A stretch of 64,000 nt of DNA from Maritimibacter sp. (GTDB lineage: Bacteria; Pseudomonadota; Alphaproteobacteria; Rhodobacterales; Rhodobacteraceae): NCBI GenBank assembly GCA_017792445.1, contig CP051232.1, forward strand, positions 2,888,001-2,952,000. The letters run 5' to 3'. Positions 45,480-54,550 of the stretch are shown in pieces. Under the pieces are notes generated by a model, which saw only the letters and a program-made list of their open reading frames with translations, did no database searches and was not told the origin of the DNA. How positions within the stretch are numbered: position 1 is the first letter of the stretch; each line of letters opens with the position of its first letter. The translations under genes and the position numbers were made by a program.

Positions 45480-45507
45480 TTGACACCGCCCCGCCCAAGG
45501 GTACAGT
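45480..45507 (+). promoter_or_regulatory. Promoter candidate for TPR-sulfotransferase gene
   Basis: TTGACA (45480-45485), 16 bases, TACAGT (45502-45507): a near-consensus housekeeping promoter ending 36 bases before the start codon. Confidence 0.65.
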
Positions 45508-45542
45508 CGCCCGGATCATTGCGACCGCGGGGCACTTCGAGA

Positions 45543-47396
45543 ATGACTGACTTTTCCAATCTGGCCGAATCCGAGCAGCAAACCGAGACGCCGGAGCAGC
45601 GTGCGGCGGAGACCCTGCGCCGGATCAAGCAGCACCAGACCGCGGGCCGCTACGACGCGGCGATGTCCTTGCTGGACAGCCTGATGGAAGAGCATCCCGG
45701 CAACGTCAAACTTGAACACTACAAGGCGATGAACCTGATCCTCATGGGCCGCAAGGACGAGGGCCGCGCCATGATGGAAGCGGCGCTTGCCAAGGCGCCC
45801 GAGGACCCGGTGCAGCTGTGCGACTTTGCCAGCCACCTTGCCGAGAACGGCGAACTGGAACGGGCGACCGAGTATTTTCAGGCCGCGGTCGAGGTGGCGC
45901 CGGATTATGCCATCGCCCGGTCGAACCTTGGTGGCGCACTGGTGCTTCAGGAAAAGCTGCAACCGGCAATCCGGCATCTGGAGCGCGCCATCGCGCTGGA
46001 CAGCTCGCTGATCGACGCCCACACCAACCTCGCCACCGCCTACATGCGGACGCATCAGTACGACAAGGCGATCGACGTGCTGTTCCGCGCGCTTGCGATC
46101 AACCCGCAGGCGGTGGGCGCCCATGTCTCGCTGGCCGCCGCGCTGTTGCGCCGCGAACGCTATGAAAGCGCCGAGCACCACGCCCGCCGCGCGCTGGAAC
46201 TGGCGCCCAACTCGGCCGAGGCGGCGCTGCACCTGGGCAACGCGCTGGCGTCGTCGGGCAAGATGGAAGAGGCGTCCGAGGTACTGCTGAACGTGGCGCG
46301 CGGGCCGGTCATGCCGCTGCTGGCGCTGTCGCGGCTGATCCACCTGCGCAAGACCACCGCCGATTCATCGGAACGCAAGCTGCTGGAAAGCGCGCTGCGG
46401 CAGGAACACAAGCTGGGCAAGGAGCAGCGGGCGACACTGCACTATGCCGCCGGCAAGGCGTTCGACGACCTTGGCGAGTATGCGACCGCCTTCGACCACT
46501 TCCGCAAGGCGAACGACATCAACAAGGAACTCCATACCTATGATCCGGTCGCCGGCACCGAGCGCGCCGACCGCCTGATCGAGTTCTGCTCGCCCGAACT
46601 GCTGACCCGCTGCGCCGGGGGTGGCCTGTCGGAAACCGCGCCGATCTTCATCTGCGGCATGCCCCGGTCGGGCACCACGCTGATGGACCAGATGTTCTCG
46701 CGCCATCCGAAGGTGCAGGCGGGCGGCGAACTGCGGTCCGCCGTGATGGCGATGGCCCGCAACAAGCGGATCCGCGACGCGCTGGAGGAAAAGCTTCCCG
46801 AAGCCGAGATCACAAGCGACGACCTAAGCCGGCTGGGCGAGGAATACGTCGCCTCGGTCCATCAGGAGGGCATCAAGTCCGAGTTCCACACCGACAAGAT
46901 GCCGTCCAACTATCTTTACATCGGGCTTTTGTCGCTGGCGCTGCCGCGGGCGAAGTTCCTGATCATGCGCCGGCATCCGCTGGACAACCTGCTCTCGAAC
47001 TACATGCAGCACTTCGGTCGCAACCAGCCGTTCTCGGCGGATTTCGCGCATCTCGCCTCGGTCTACGCGTCGTTCGACAAGGCGGCGACGCACTGGGCCA
47101 CGGCGCTGCCGGACAAGGTGCGCGAGGTGCATTACGAGGATGTCACCGCCGATCCCGAAGCGAAGATGCGCGAGGTGCTGGACTTCGTGGGGCTGGAATG
47201 GACGCCGGACGTGCTGGACTACAAGTCCTCGCTGCGGCAGGTGAACACCGCTTCGGTCAGTCAGGTGCGCGAGCCGATCTACCGCCGCGCGGTAGAGCGC
47301 TGGCGCCGCTACGGCACCTCGATGGAGCCGATGGCGCGCGAACTGCGCGATTTCCTCACCGAAGAAGAGCTGGCCGCCTGCGGTGTGACGGACTGA
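45543..47396 (+). CDS. TPR-repeat sulfotransferase
   Basis: A 617-residue protein. The N-terminal half holds about seven tetratricopeptide repeats (residues 30-270). The C-terminal half is a PAPS-dependent sulfotransferase: the 5'-phosphosulfate loop GMPRSGTT at residues 372-379 and the 3'-phosphate motif RRHPLDNLLSNY. Such proteins probably sulfate proteins or glycans. No signal peptide is seen. It has its own promoter candidate and shares a bidirectional terminator with the convergent dtd. Confidence 0.87.
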   Translation: MTDFSNLAESEQQTETPEQRAAETLRRIKQHQTAGRYDAAMSLLDSLMEEHPGNVKLEHYKAMNLILMGRKDEGRAMMEAALAKAPEDPVQLCDFASHLAENGELERATEYFQAAVEVAPDYAIARSNLGGALVLQEKLQPAIRHLERAIALDSSLIDAHTNLATAYMRTHQYDKAIDVLFRALAINPQAVGAHVSLAAALLRRERYESAEHHARRALELAPNSAEAALHLGNALASSGKMEEASEVLLNVARGPVMPLLALSRLIHLRKTTADSSERKLLESALRQEHKLGKEQRATLHYAAGKAFDDLGEYATAFDHFRKANDINKELHTYDPVAGTERADRLIEFCSPELLTRCAGGGLSETAPIFICGMPRSGTTLMDQMFSRHPKVQAGGELRSAVMAMARNKRIRDALEEKLPEAEITSDDLSRLGEEYVASVHQEGIKSEFHTDKMPSNYLYIGLLSLALPRAKFLIMRRHPLDNLLSNYMQHFGRNQPFSADFAHLASVYASFDKAATHWATALPDKVREVHYEDVTADPEAKMREVLDFVGLEWTPDVLDYKSSLRQVNTASVSQVREPIYRRAVERWRRYGTSMEPMARELRDFLTEEELAACGVTD

Positions 47397-47404
47397 TCGC
47401 TTCA

Positions 47405-47448
47405 GCTTGAACAGGCAGGTTTCCCCAGGAAACCCTGCCTGTTCAAGC
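47405..47448. terminator. Bidirectional terminator between TPR-sulfotransferase and dtd
   Basis: A 20-bp near-perfect inverted repeat (GCTTGAACAGGCAGGTTTCC, 47405-47424, against 47428-47448 with one bulged base) with a three-base loop. The dtd stop codon lies inside the right arm. Its length is unusual for this genome's terminators. Confidence 0.85.
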
Positions 47449-47886
47449 CTCTGTATCCATCCAGATGGTGATCGGCCCGTCGTTGACGAGGCTCACCTTC
47501 ATGTCCGCGCCGAACCGGCCCGTCGCCACCGGCACGCCCTGCGCCTGAACCTGCGCCGCGAAGTACTCGTACAGCCGCTCTCCGTCCGCCGGAGGCGCGG
47601 CGGTCGAAAAGCCGGGGCGGTTCCCGCGCGACGTGTCGGCGGCCAGTGTGAACTGGCTGACCACCAAAGCCGCGCCCTGCGTATCAAGGACCGAGCGGTT
47701 CATCTTGCCCGCGTCATCCTCGAAGATGCGCAGCTTGGCGATCTTGGCGGCCAGCTTGTCGGCCTGCGCCTCGGTATCGCCCTGCATGGCGCAGATCAGG
47801 ATCAGCAGGCCGGGTCCGATCTCTCCGATCACCGCACCCTCGACGCGCACGGCGGCGCCGGTCACCCTTTGGATCAGCGCGCGCAT
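47443..47886 (-). CDS. dtd: D-aminoacyl-tRNA deacylase
   Basis: Removes D-amino acids and glycine mischarged on tRNA. It has 147 residues, normal for Dtd. The SQFTL motif is at 77-81, and the C-terminal Gly-cisPro motif region reads [12 protein letters not shown] (134-145). Its ATG is one base past the stop codon of the upstream PfkB kinase gene, so they are co-transcribed. The 3' end is in a bidirectional terminator. Confidence 0.95.
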   Translation of the reverse strand: MRALIQRVTGAAVRVEGAVIGEIGPGLLILICAMQGDTEAQADKLAAKIAKLRIFEDDAGKMNRSVLDTQGAALVVSQFTLAADTSRGNRPGFSTAAPPADGERLYEYFAAQVQAQGVPVATGRFGADMKVSLVNDGPITIWMDTEA

Positions 47887-47887
47887 C

Positions 47888-48808
47888 TTACAGTTCGGTC
47901 TCCCACGGCGGGTTTGCCCCCGCGCGGCTGACGGTCACGGCGGCGGCCTTCACGCCCAGCGTCAGCGCCTCGGTCAGCACCCGGTCATCGAGGTCGGCCA
48001 GCGCGTCCTTGGTCAGCACGCCCGCCTTGGACAGCGCCGCCAGCACACCCGCGTTGAACGTATCGCCCGCGCCGACGGTGTCGCCCACCTCGACCTTGGG
48101 GGCGGGCACGCGGACCTCGCCGGACGCGGTGATGCCGCGCCCGCCTTTCGAGCCCTCGGTGATGCAAACCACCTTTGGCCCCATCTCCAGCACCTTGCGA
48201 GCCAGCATGCCGGTGTCGCCGTCACCCATGATCCAGTGCAGGTCCTCGTCCGAGACCTTCACGATGTCCGACAGCGCGATCATCCGCTCGACCCGGCCGC
48301 GATAGGCGGCCTCGTCGGTGATGAAGCTGGTGCGGATGTTGGGGTCGATCATCACGACGCGTCCGCCGGCCTCGCGGGTGGCCAGCGCCTCGAACGCGCT
48401 GCCGCAGGGCTCGCTGACAAGGCTGATGCCGCCAAAGAACAGCGCGGTCACGTCTTCGCCCACTTCGGGCAGATCGTCGGCGGTCATCATCCGCATCGCG
48501 GTGCCCTCGTCGTAGAAGGCATAGGTTGCCTGACCGTCGACCAGCCGCACGAAGGCCAGCGTACAGGGGCGGTCGACCAGCGGCAGATAGGCGGTGTCGA
48601 CGCGGCTTTCGGTCAGCGCGTCCTGAAGCATCTCGCCGAAGAGGTCCTTGCTGACCCCGCAATAGAAGCCCGCGGGCGCGCCCAGCCGTCCCAGCGCGAT
48701 GGCGGTGTTGAACACCGCGCCGCCGGGGTAGGGCGCAAAGGCCTCTTCGCCCTGTTCAGAGGTCCGGGGCAGCATGTCGATGAGAGCTTCGCCGCAACAG
48801 AGGATCAT
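47888..48808 (-). CDS. PfkB-family carbohydrate kinase (fructokinase-like)
   Basis: A sugar kinase of 306 residues. The N-terminal sugar-binding motif is [15 protein letters not shown], and the PfkB signature GAGDTFNAG is at 246-254 with catalytic D249. A Cys-rich start [12 protein letters not shown] is typical of the fructokinase branch. The sugar is not certain. It is first of a two-gene unit with dtd. Confidence 0.87.
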   Translation of the reverse strand: MILCCGEALIDMLPRTSEQGEEAFAPYPGGAVFNTAIALGRLGAPAGFYCGVSKDLFGEMLQDALTESRVDTAYLPLVDRPCTLAFVRLVDGQATYAFYDEGTAMRMMTADDLPEVGEDVTALFFGGISLVSEPCGSAFEALATREAGGRVVMIDPNIRTSFITDEAAYRGRVERMIALSDIVKVSDEDLHWIMGDGDTGMLARKVLEMGPKVVCITEGSKGGRGITASGEVRVPAPKVEVGDTVGAGDTFNAGVLAALSKAGVLTKDALADLDDRVLTEALTLGVKAAAVTVSRAGANPPWETEL

Positions 48809-48908
48809 CCTGGTCGCTCCTGTGTCTTGCGCCGGGCAGGGCCGGCGGTCTTGGGTCTTTCCGGTCTAGCCGGGCTAGCGCCGGGCCGCAATCGGCGCGG
48901 TGTTATCG

Positions 48909-50318
48909 CTACCACAACGCCGCGAAGATCAGCGACCATGCCGACAAGATCACGCCGGCAAGCGCAATATAAAGCCCGTTCCACACAAGGCCCACATGGC
49001 GCGGACTCACATCTCCGAAAGCGCCGATCAGCAGGGTGGTTGCGGTGTAGGGCGAACTTGCGCCCGAGATCGCCCAGCCGGCGGTGATCGCGACGATCAG
49101 CTCGGGCGCGGTCAGGCCCAGAGCCTCGGGCGCGGGCAGCACGGGGGCCACCAGAGAGACGGCAAGGATCGGGTTCATGCCAAGCTGGCCGGTCAGCGGA
49201 ATGCCCCAGACGAAGGCCAGCAGGATCACCCAAGACGGCACCACGGTCAGGTCCAGACCCGACGCCTCCATCACCGGGGCCAGCAGTCGGCTGCCGACGG
49301 TGCCGATGAAGCCGGCCATCATCAGCAGCACCATTTCGCCCCGGTAGCGCGCAAGGTCGCCGGTCAGGTAATGCGCCGCGCGCCGGCCCAGTTCGGCGAC
49401 CCGGTTGCCGCGCGACTGGATCAGGATCCAGCCCGCCGACAGGATCGGCACCACCACGATCACGACGCCAACCGCCCGGATGCCGGTCAGCATGGCCAGC
49501 GTGCCGACTGACAGCATCAGGATCGCCAGCAGCAGGATCAGCGGCGTCATCGCGGACCAGTTGTCCGCCGAGGGTTTGCGCGGCGGCGGCGTGGTGGTCA
49601 GCCGGGGCTTGAAGATCGTGTCCAGCGCCCAGCCCAGCGTCACAAGGATCAGCGCCGTGACGACGCAGGGCAGCACCGAGTTGCCCCAGCTTGCGCCGGG
49701 GATAAGCGAGGTCGAGATCGCGACCGCGAAGGACAGCGGCGACCACGGCAGGGACGAGATGAAGCCGCGCTGGATCGCCAACAGCATCCGCCGGATGCGG
49801 TGCAGGCGGATCTCCTCGTTTGGTTCCTTGCTGGCGCTGGCCAGCGACAGCCCGCCCAAAAGCGCGATGCCGCCATAGCTCAGCGGCAGGGCGAACAGGT
49901 GTCCCCCGGTGGTCAGTGCAAGATAGCGGCGGCCGGGCGGCTGTTCGGCCAGAAACCGGCCGCAACGCGCGATCGAGGGCGAGGTGTCGGCGGCGTGGCG
50001 CAGGGTTGTCAGCGCGGTGAAGAAGGCGCCGATGAAGGCGGCCTTCGCCAGCCCCTCGGCGATCTCGGTGCGCCAATCGCCGTGAACCACGGCGGCGGCG
50101 GCGGTCAGGGCAAGGCCCACCGCCACGAAGATCTTGCCGGTGCGCCCCACGCGCGGGACGATCAGCGCCACGGCGGCGCCCGCCAGCAGCACGGCGATGC
50201 CGCCCGCAAGGTCCGAGCCGCCCCATTCGACACCGATCACCGCCAGCGTCAGGCAGGCCATGACCGCGCCGGTCAGCGCGTCTGTCAGCGGATGGGGTCG
50301 GGTGTCGTCGCCACGCAA
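48909..50318 (-). CDS. Polytopic membrane protein, ion-transporter-like
   Basis: A 469-residue integral membrane protein with roughly twelve hydrophobic segments. I do not recognise a specific family; the alternation of helices with the loops LPLSYGGIALLGG, PGASWGNSVLPC and GWAISGASSPYTATTLL is reminiscent of the ion-transporter superfamily. The start is doubtful: the frame opens with TTG at 50318 without a ribosome-binding site, and the first ATG is at 50261. It stands upstream of the PfkB kinase gene on the same strand. Confidence 0.6.
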   Translation of the reverse strand: MRGDDTRPHPLTDALTGAVMACLTLAVIGVEWGGSDLAGGIAVLLAGAAVALIVPRVGRTGKIFVAVGLALTAAAAVVHGDWRTEIAEGLAKAAFIGAFFTALTTLRHAADTSPSIARCGRFLAEQPPGRRYLALTTGGHLFALPLSYGGIALLGGLSLASASKEPNEEIRLHRIRRMLLAIQRGFISSLPWSPLSFAVAISTSLIPGASWGNSVLPCVVTALILVTLGWALDTIFKPRLTTTPPPRKPSADNWSAMTPLILLLAILMLSVGTLAMLTGIRAVGVVIVVVPILSAGWILIQSRGNRVAELGRRAAHYLTGDLARYRGEMVLLMMAGFIGTVGSRLLAPVMEASGLDLTVVPSWVILLAFVWGIPLTGQLGMNPILAVSLVAPVLPAPEALGLTAPELIVAITAGWAISGASSPYTATTLLIGAFGDVSPRHVGLVWNGLYIALAGVILSAWSLIFAALW

Positions 50319-50415
50319 AGGGATCGGTCCGGCTATGCGCGTCCGAAGGGCCTCGGGCGCAGGATTCCCAGCGCTCCTATCGCAAAGCGGCGGCGGGTGC
50401 CAGCGCGGCGGCCCG

Positions 50416-51498
50416 TTACTGGTTCTGCGCCACGAAGTAGCCCAGCACGCCCGCCACGATCAGGCCAAGGACCACCGCGATGGCGATTTTCACCGCCGAC
50501 CATGGCCGTTCGCCCTGCACCCGCCCGGTGCGCCCGTTGACCACGAAGCGATAGGTCTTGCCTCGGTACTTGTAGGCGGCAAGCCAGACCGGCAGCAGGA
50601 CATGCTTGAAGGTGATGTCGCGGATGTCGGTGTCGATCCCGTGGATGCGCTGGCGGTCGCCACCGATGTCGAAGCGCACGTCGCGCTCGATCTGGCGGTC
50701 CATCCGGACCCGCGCCTCGTGGAAGCCTTCGTCCAGTTCGACCTGATAGCCCTCGGCCCGAAACCCGGCAAGGTATTCGGGGCTGTAGGGCACCAGCGCG
50801 GTCAGGTCCCACGGCTCCAGCCCGTCGGTGTATTTCTTCGGCAGCGACTTCGAGGCCAGCACCAGCACGTCGTCGAAGAACCGCGCGACGCGGCCCGACT
50901 TCGGCGACCAGCGCACGCGCGCCTCGCGCACCTGCTGGGTCTTGCCGTTCCGGGTGACGGTGCGGGTGACGTAATAGACCGTGCCGCGCTCGCCGCGGTA
51001 CGAGGACTTGGTGTCGGCGTCGAAGGTCCAGTAGGGCACGTAAATGCCCTGCATCTTGCGTCCCTTCCGCGCGTATTCCTGCAAGCCGTTCGGCGCGAAC
51101 CACAGACGGCCCAGCCAGTCGGTCATCGCGGTGCGTGCGGCGCGTTCCTCCAGCGCGAAAGGCAACAGGCCGCGCGGCTTGATGTGACGGTGCGTGCCGG
51201 TGCCAGTGACCACGGGAGTGGCGCAGAACGGGCATTCCTTGGCGTGCACGGTGTCGTCGAATTCCACCTGAGCGCCGCAGTTCGGGCACTGCAGAACGCG
51301 GGTTTCCTCGATTTCGGCCTCGGGCAGTTTCTCGTCCAGCGCCGCGCGGAAATCCAGTTCGCGGATCGCGGGGCCGGTGTAGTGGTCTTCCAGCGGCTGC
51401 TCGTTGCCGCAATGGTCGCACTTCAAATTGCCTGCCACCGGGTCAAAGCGCAAATCGGCGCCACACTGGTCGCAGGGGAAACGGTGCTCTTCGGTCAT
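50416..51498 (-). CDS. Double zinc-ribbon membrane-anchored protein (YdjG-like)
   Basis: A 360-residue protein. The N terminus has two zinc ribbons (CDQC with CDHC, residues 9-30; CPNC with CPFC, about 71-94). A central beta-rich region follows, and a single C-terminal membrane segment (IAIAVVLGLIVAGVLGYF). This layout resembles B. subtilis YdjG-type TFIIB-zinc-ribbon proteins, which partner with an SPFH protein in a membrane-stress system. An SPFH gene lies 1.3 kb away on the same strand. The ATG at 51498 has GGAG upstream. Function unknown. Confidence 0.72.
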   Translation of the reverse strand: MTEEHRFPCDQCGADLRFDPVAGNLKCDHCGNEQPLEDHYTGPAIRELDFRAALDEKLPEAEIEETRVLQCPNCGAQVEFDDTVHAKECPFCATPVVTGTGTHRHIKPRGLLPFALEERAARTAMTDWLGRLWFAPNGLQEYARKGRKMQGIYVPYWTFDADTKSSYRGERGTVYYVTRTVTRNGKTQQVREARVRWSPKSGRVARFFDDVLVLASKSLPKKYTDGLEPWDLTALVPYSPEYLAGFRAEGYQVELDEGFHEARVRMDRQIERDVRFDIGGDRQRIHGIDTDIRDITFKHVLLPVWLAAYKYRGKTYRFVVNGRTGRVQGERPWSAVKIAIAVVLGLIVAGVLGYFVAQNQ

Positions 51499-51637
51499 TG
51501 AAATCTCCGCGCTGGGCCGCGGCGCGACCCTAGCCTGCAAGTCGCGGGGTGGGAACCGGGATTTCCCCTGGGCGGCGGGTTGCACGGCGGGATGCGCGGC
51601 CTATGGTTCGGAGCGACCGAAACCGACGGATGATCCG

Positions 51638-52195
51638 ATGACCGACCTGTTCCGCACCGCCTGCGCCGCGGGCCTGCTGGCGCTGGGCCTCGCGCCCTCC
51701 GCCAAGGCGCAAAGCGTGACCTACAGCTTCGAATGGGTCGGTGGCGGCGGCTTCTCGATGCGCGGCGCGGTGTCCTTCGACGCCGGCCTGATGGCCGAAC
51801 AGCTAGTGACCGAGGACGAGGTCGAGTGTTTCGTGGTCGAAGGCTATCAGGACGACACGCCGATCGGGCGCTGGGCGCTGGGCATGCTGACCGAGACGAC
51901 GACGTGGACGATGACCTTCGACCCGGTGCTGGAACAGTTCGTCGTGTTCGGCCCCGGCGCGCCGATGCCGCAGGCGTGGAACATGAACGGCATCGGCACC
52001 GATTGCGGCGAGGACGGATTCGGCTTTAACATCGGCAACGCGGCGCAGGACCTGTGTCTTGGCGGCACCTTGCTGGTCGACAGCCAGGTCAACCCGACGC
52101 GGCCCTTTCCGGCGGTCCGCAACGACGGTTTCGTCTTTCCGGGCGATGCCTGCCACGGCACCATGATCCTCAGCGCGTTGCCGCCGACCCAGTGA
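51638..52195 (+). CDS. Secreted protein of unknown function
   Basis: A 185-residue exported protein with a signal peptide (ending APSAKAQS, cleavage near residue 24). The mature part is rich in Gly, Trp, Thr and aromatic residues (TYSFEWVGGGGFSMRGAVSFD) and contains four Cys (VECFV, TDCGED, DLCLGG, DACHG), likely two disulfides. I recognise no domain. It is divergent from the zinc-ribbon gene and convergent with the cytochrome b gene. Confidence 0.7.
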   Translation: MTDLFRTACAAGLLALGLAPSAKAQSVTYSFEWVGGGGFSMRGAVSFDAGLMAEQLVTEDEVECFVVEGYQDDTPIGRWALGMLTETTTWTMTFDPVLEQFVVFGPGAPMPQAWNMNGIGTDCGEDGFGFNIGNAAQDLCLGGTLLVDSQVNPTRPFPAVRNDGFVFPGDACHGTMILSALPPTQ

Positions 52196-52215
52196 CTGGC
52201 CCAGCGGCGCCGCCC

Positions 52216-52251
52216 GCTTCTTTGGTCTTCAAATATCCCCGCCGGAGGCGG
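52216..52251 (+). repeat. Dispersed intergenic repeat, truncated copy E
   Basis: GCTTCTTTGGTCTTCAAATA then TCCCCGCCGGAGGCGG. It shares the 5' block with copy F but lacks the GGGGGC...GCCCCC hairpin. It lies between convergent genes. Confidence 0.65.
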
Positions 52252-52268
52252 AAAGTTCCTGCGGGCCG

Positions 52269-52748
52269 TCAGCTCCGCGCGCGCGTCATCCGCAGCAGCG
52301 TTCCGTCCCGCAGCAGCAGCTGATGGGCGATGGCGATCACCGCATGGGCCAGCGCCACCAGCATCAGCGCATTGGCGATCAGCCCGTGAACGTCCGCCGC
52401 CGCCGTAACGCCAAGATACCAGGCGGCGGCGCCGGCGGCGGGGGCGGCGATCATCAGGACATACAGCAGCCGGTGGCCCCACGCGGCGGCAAGGGCCATC
52501 CATGCGGGGCCATGGGCCTTCGGCGCGCCCCGGATCGCGCGGACCGCGACGCGCAGCACGATGAGGATCAACGCGGCGCTGCCCAGCCAGACGTGCAGCG
52601 GCATGGCGGCTGTGCCCGAGTTCAGCCGCTCGTGCAGCACGCGGCCCATGCCGCCGTCGGTGAAATAGGCGCCGACGATCAATGCCGCGACAAGCCAGTG
52701 CAGGGCGATTTGCAGGCGCGAATAGCCTGATGCGATATGTGCGGCCAT
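52269..52748 (-). CDS. Cytochrome b561-family diheme membrane protein
   Basis: A four-helix membrane cytochrome of 159 residues. Candidate heme-ligand histidines are in ALHWLVAAL (helix 1), MPLHVWLGS (helix 2), GHRLLYVLM, and VHGLIANALMLVALAHAVIAIAHQ (helices 3-4). It carries electrons in the inner membrane; the donor and acceptor are unknown. The ATG at 52748 has AAAGGGGG upstream. The 144-base longer reading is not supported. Confidence 0.85.
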   Translation of the reverse strand: MAAHIASGYSRLQIALHWLVAALIVGAYFTDGGMGRVLHERLNSGTAAMPLHVWLGSAALILIVLRVAVRAIRGAPKAHGPAWMALAAAWGHRLLYVLMIAAPAAGAAAWYLGVTAAADVHGLIANALMLVALAHAVIAIAHQLLLRDGTLLRMTRARS

Positions 52749-52771
52749 GAAGGGCCCCCTTTCCAAGACGG

Positions 52772-52795
52772 GGCCGCCCGAAGGGGCGGCCTTTT
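52772..52795. terminator. Hairpin between SPFH and cytochrome b genes
   Basis: An 8-bp perfect stem, GGCCGCCC/GGGCGGCC, with a GAAG loop. The T run (TTTT) is on the plus-strand side, but the flanking genes are on the minus strand, where it follows the SPFH gene by about 45 bases. Direction is unclear. Confidence 0.45.
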
Positions 52796-52836
52796 CCTTG
52801 GTACGAGGGGCGCGGCGGTTTCCGTCGCGGGCCGGG

Positions 52837-53961
52837 TCAGATGCCCGGCGGGGGCGGCGGCGGCAGGATGGTGAACAGCTGCGCCAGTTCACGCACGTCC
52901 TCGGCCTTCATCCAGCCGTCCTGTCCCGCGGTCCAGACATAGCTTTCCCGCGTCAGTTCGCCAGCGGCGGCCATGCGGCCCAGCGAGGCCTTCGAGAACG
53001 GGCCGGTCGTCTCGCCGTTCACGGCGATGTGCCAGACCTTCTCGGCCGGGGGCGGCGGCGGGGCCGGGGCGGCCTGCGGCGCGGGCTGGGCCTGACCGGC
53101 GGGGCGGGCGCCCCACGGTCCCATGTTCTGCGCCATCGCCAGCCCCATGCCGGCGCCCATGCCAGCGGCCATGCCGCCGCCTGCCGGGTTCTGCGCGGCG
53201 TGGGTCATCGCCTCGGCTGCCGAGAACTGGGTGAACTTGCCCAGATCGCCCACCAGTCCCATCGAGGTCCGCTTGTCCAGCACCTCTTCGACCGCCGGCG
53301 GCAGCGAGATGTTCTCGATATAGAACTCGGGGATCGTCAGGCCGTATTCCGAGATGATCGGAGAGATTTCCGCCGCGATCATCTTGCCGAGGTCGGCGGT
53401 GTTCGCCGCCATGTCTAGCACCGGGATGCCCGAGCCCGCGATGGTGCGCGAGAATTCCTGCACGATGATGTTGCGGACCTGGAAGCCGATTTCGTCCATC
53501 GTGAACTCGCCATCGGTGCCGACGATCTCGGTCATGAACTTGGCGGGGTCGGTGACGCGGACGGCATAGGTGCCGAAGGCGCGGATGCGGGTCGGCCCGA
53601 ATTCCGGGTCGCGCAGCATGATCGGGTTCTTGGTGCCCCACTTCAGATCGGTGAAGCGGGTCGTGTTGACGAAATAGATCTCGGACTTGAACGGCGATTT
53701 GAAGCCGTGGTCCCAGTGCTGCAGCGTCGTCATGATCGGCATGTTGTTGGTCTCGAGCATATAGAGACCGGGGGTGAACACGTCGGCCAGCTGGCCCTCG
53801 TGGACGAACACCGCCGCCTGACCCTCGCGCACCGTCAGCTTCGCGCCGTACTTGATTTCATGCCCATGGCGTTCGAACCGCCAGACCATCGTGTCGCGGG
53901 TGTCGTCCACCCAGTGAATAACGTCGATGAATTCGCCGCTGAGAAAATCGAAGATGCCCAT
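52837..53961 (-). CDS. SPFH-domain protein with C-terminal GYF-like domain
   Basis: A 374-residue protein. Residues 1-230 form an SPFH (band 7) domain of the YdjI/virion-core type: FIDVIHWVDD, AAVFVHEGQLAD, GTYAVRVTDPAKF and ISLPPAVEEVLDKRT. A Gly/Ala/Met-rich and Pro-rich linker leads to a GYF_2-like domain (residues 310-365, WHIAVNGETTGPFS... YVWTAGQDGW) and a polyproline end. GGAGG lies six bases before the ATG at 53961. SPFH proteins organise membrane microdomains; here it probably works with the zinc-ribbon, TelA and XpaC-like proteins nearby. Confidence 0.85.
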   Translation of the reverse strand: MGIFDFLSGEFIDVIHWVDDTRDTMVWRFERHGHEIKYGAKLTVREGQAAVFVHEGQLADVFTPGLYMLETNNMPIMTTLQHWDHGFKSPFKSEIYFVNTTRFTDLKWGTKNPIMLRDPEFGPTRIRAFGTYAVRVTDPAKFMTEIVGTDGEFTMDEIGFQVRNIIVQEFSRTIAGSGIPVLDMAANTADLGKMIAAEISPIISEYGLTIPEFYIENISLPPAVEEVLDKRTSMGLVGDLGKFTQFSAAEAMTHAAQNPAGGGMAAGMGAGMGLAMAQNMGPWGARPAGQAQPAPQAAPAPPPPPAEKVWHIAVNGETTGPFSKASLGRMAAAGELTRESYVWTAGQDGWMKAEDVRELAQLFTILPPPPPPGI

Positions 53962-54075
53962 GCAAACCTCCAAGGCCCTGTTGCCAGCGGTGTAGCAAAT
54001 GGGACCGGGTGCGGGAAGCGTGTTGCGGTGTGGCCGATGCGCCGGGGGGATGTTCGGCAGGGAAGGCGGCCCGCG

Positions 54076-54498
54076 TCAGCCCGTGCCGCGCGCCTGTTCT
54101 GCGCCTTCAAGGGCGGCGGCGGTGGCCAGGCCGTACAGCGCCGTCCAGGCGCGCCGGTCGGCGTCGGTCCAGCCGGGAATGTGGGCGGCCAGCGTTTCGA
54201 TCAGAACCTCGCCCACGACGGGATAATGCGTGTCGGCAGCGCCGTAACCGACATGGCGCGCCCCGAGGGCCCGGATTTCCGGGATCAGCGTGTCGAGATC
54301 GTCAAGCGTCTGGACCACCAGCACCAGCATCTTCTGAAGCTTGCCTGCCTGCTTGCGGATGTCGTCGGGAAAGAGCGGGCGCACGGCGGGCGCGGCCCGG
54401 AACAGCCGGCCGTAGAAATCCCGCGTCAGTTCGTCGGGCGCGCATTTCAGCCGGGCAAACCCGGTGCGGATGCGTTTGATGTCGTTCGGATCTAGCAT
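54076..54498 (-). CDS. Single-domain bacterial globin (Vgb-like)
   Basis: A 140-residue globin resembling Vitreoscilla hemoglobin and the globin domain of flavohemoglobin. Phe43 is at CD1 (VRPLFPDD) and His81 is the proximal heme ligand (ARHVGYGAADTHYPVVG). There is no reductase domain. It likely binds oxygen or nitric oxide in the cytoplasm. It sits within the SPFH/TelA neighbourhood but is separated from the flanking genes by about 50 and 115 bases, so operon membership is uncertain. Confidence 0.85.
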   Translation of the reverse strand: MLDPNDIKRIRTGFARLKCAPDELTRDFYGRLFRAAPAVRPLFPDDIRKQAGKLQKMLVLVVQTLDDLDTLIPEIRALGARHVGYGAADTHYPVVGEVLIETLAAHIPGWTDADRRAWTALYGLATAAALEGAEQARGTG

Positions 54499-54550
54499 GG
54501 GCGTCTTCGCTGGGCGGGCTTCAGTATCGCCCGGAAAACCTAACGAAGGC

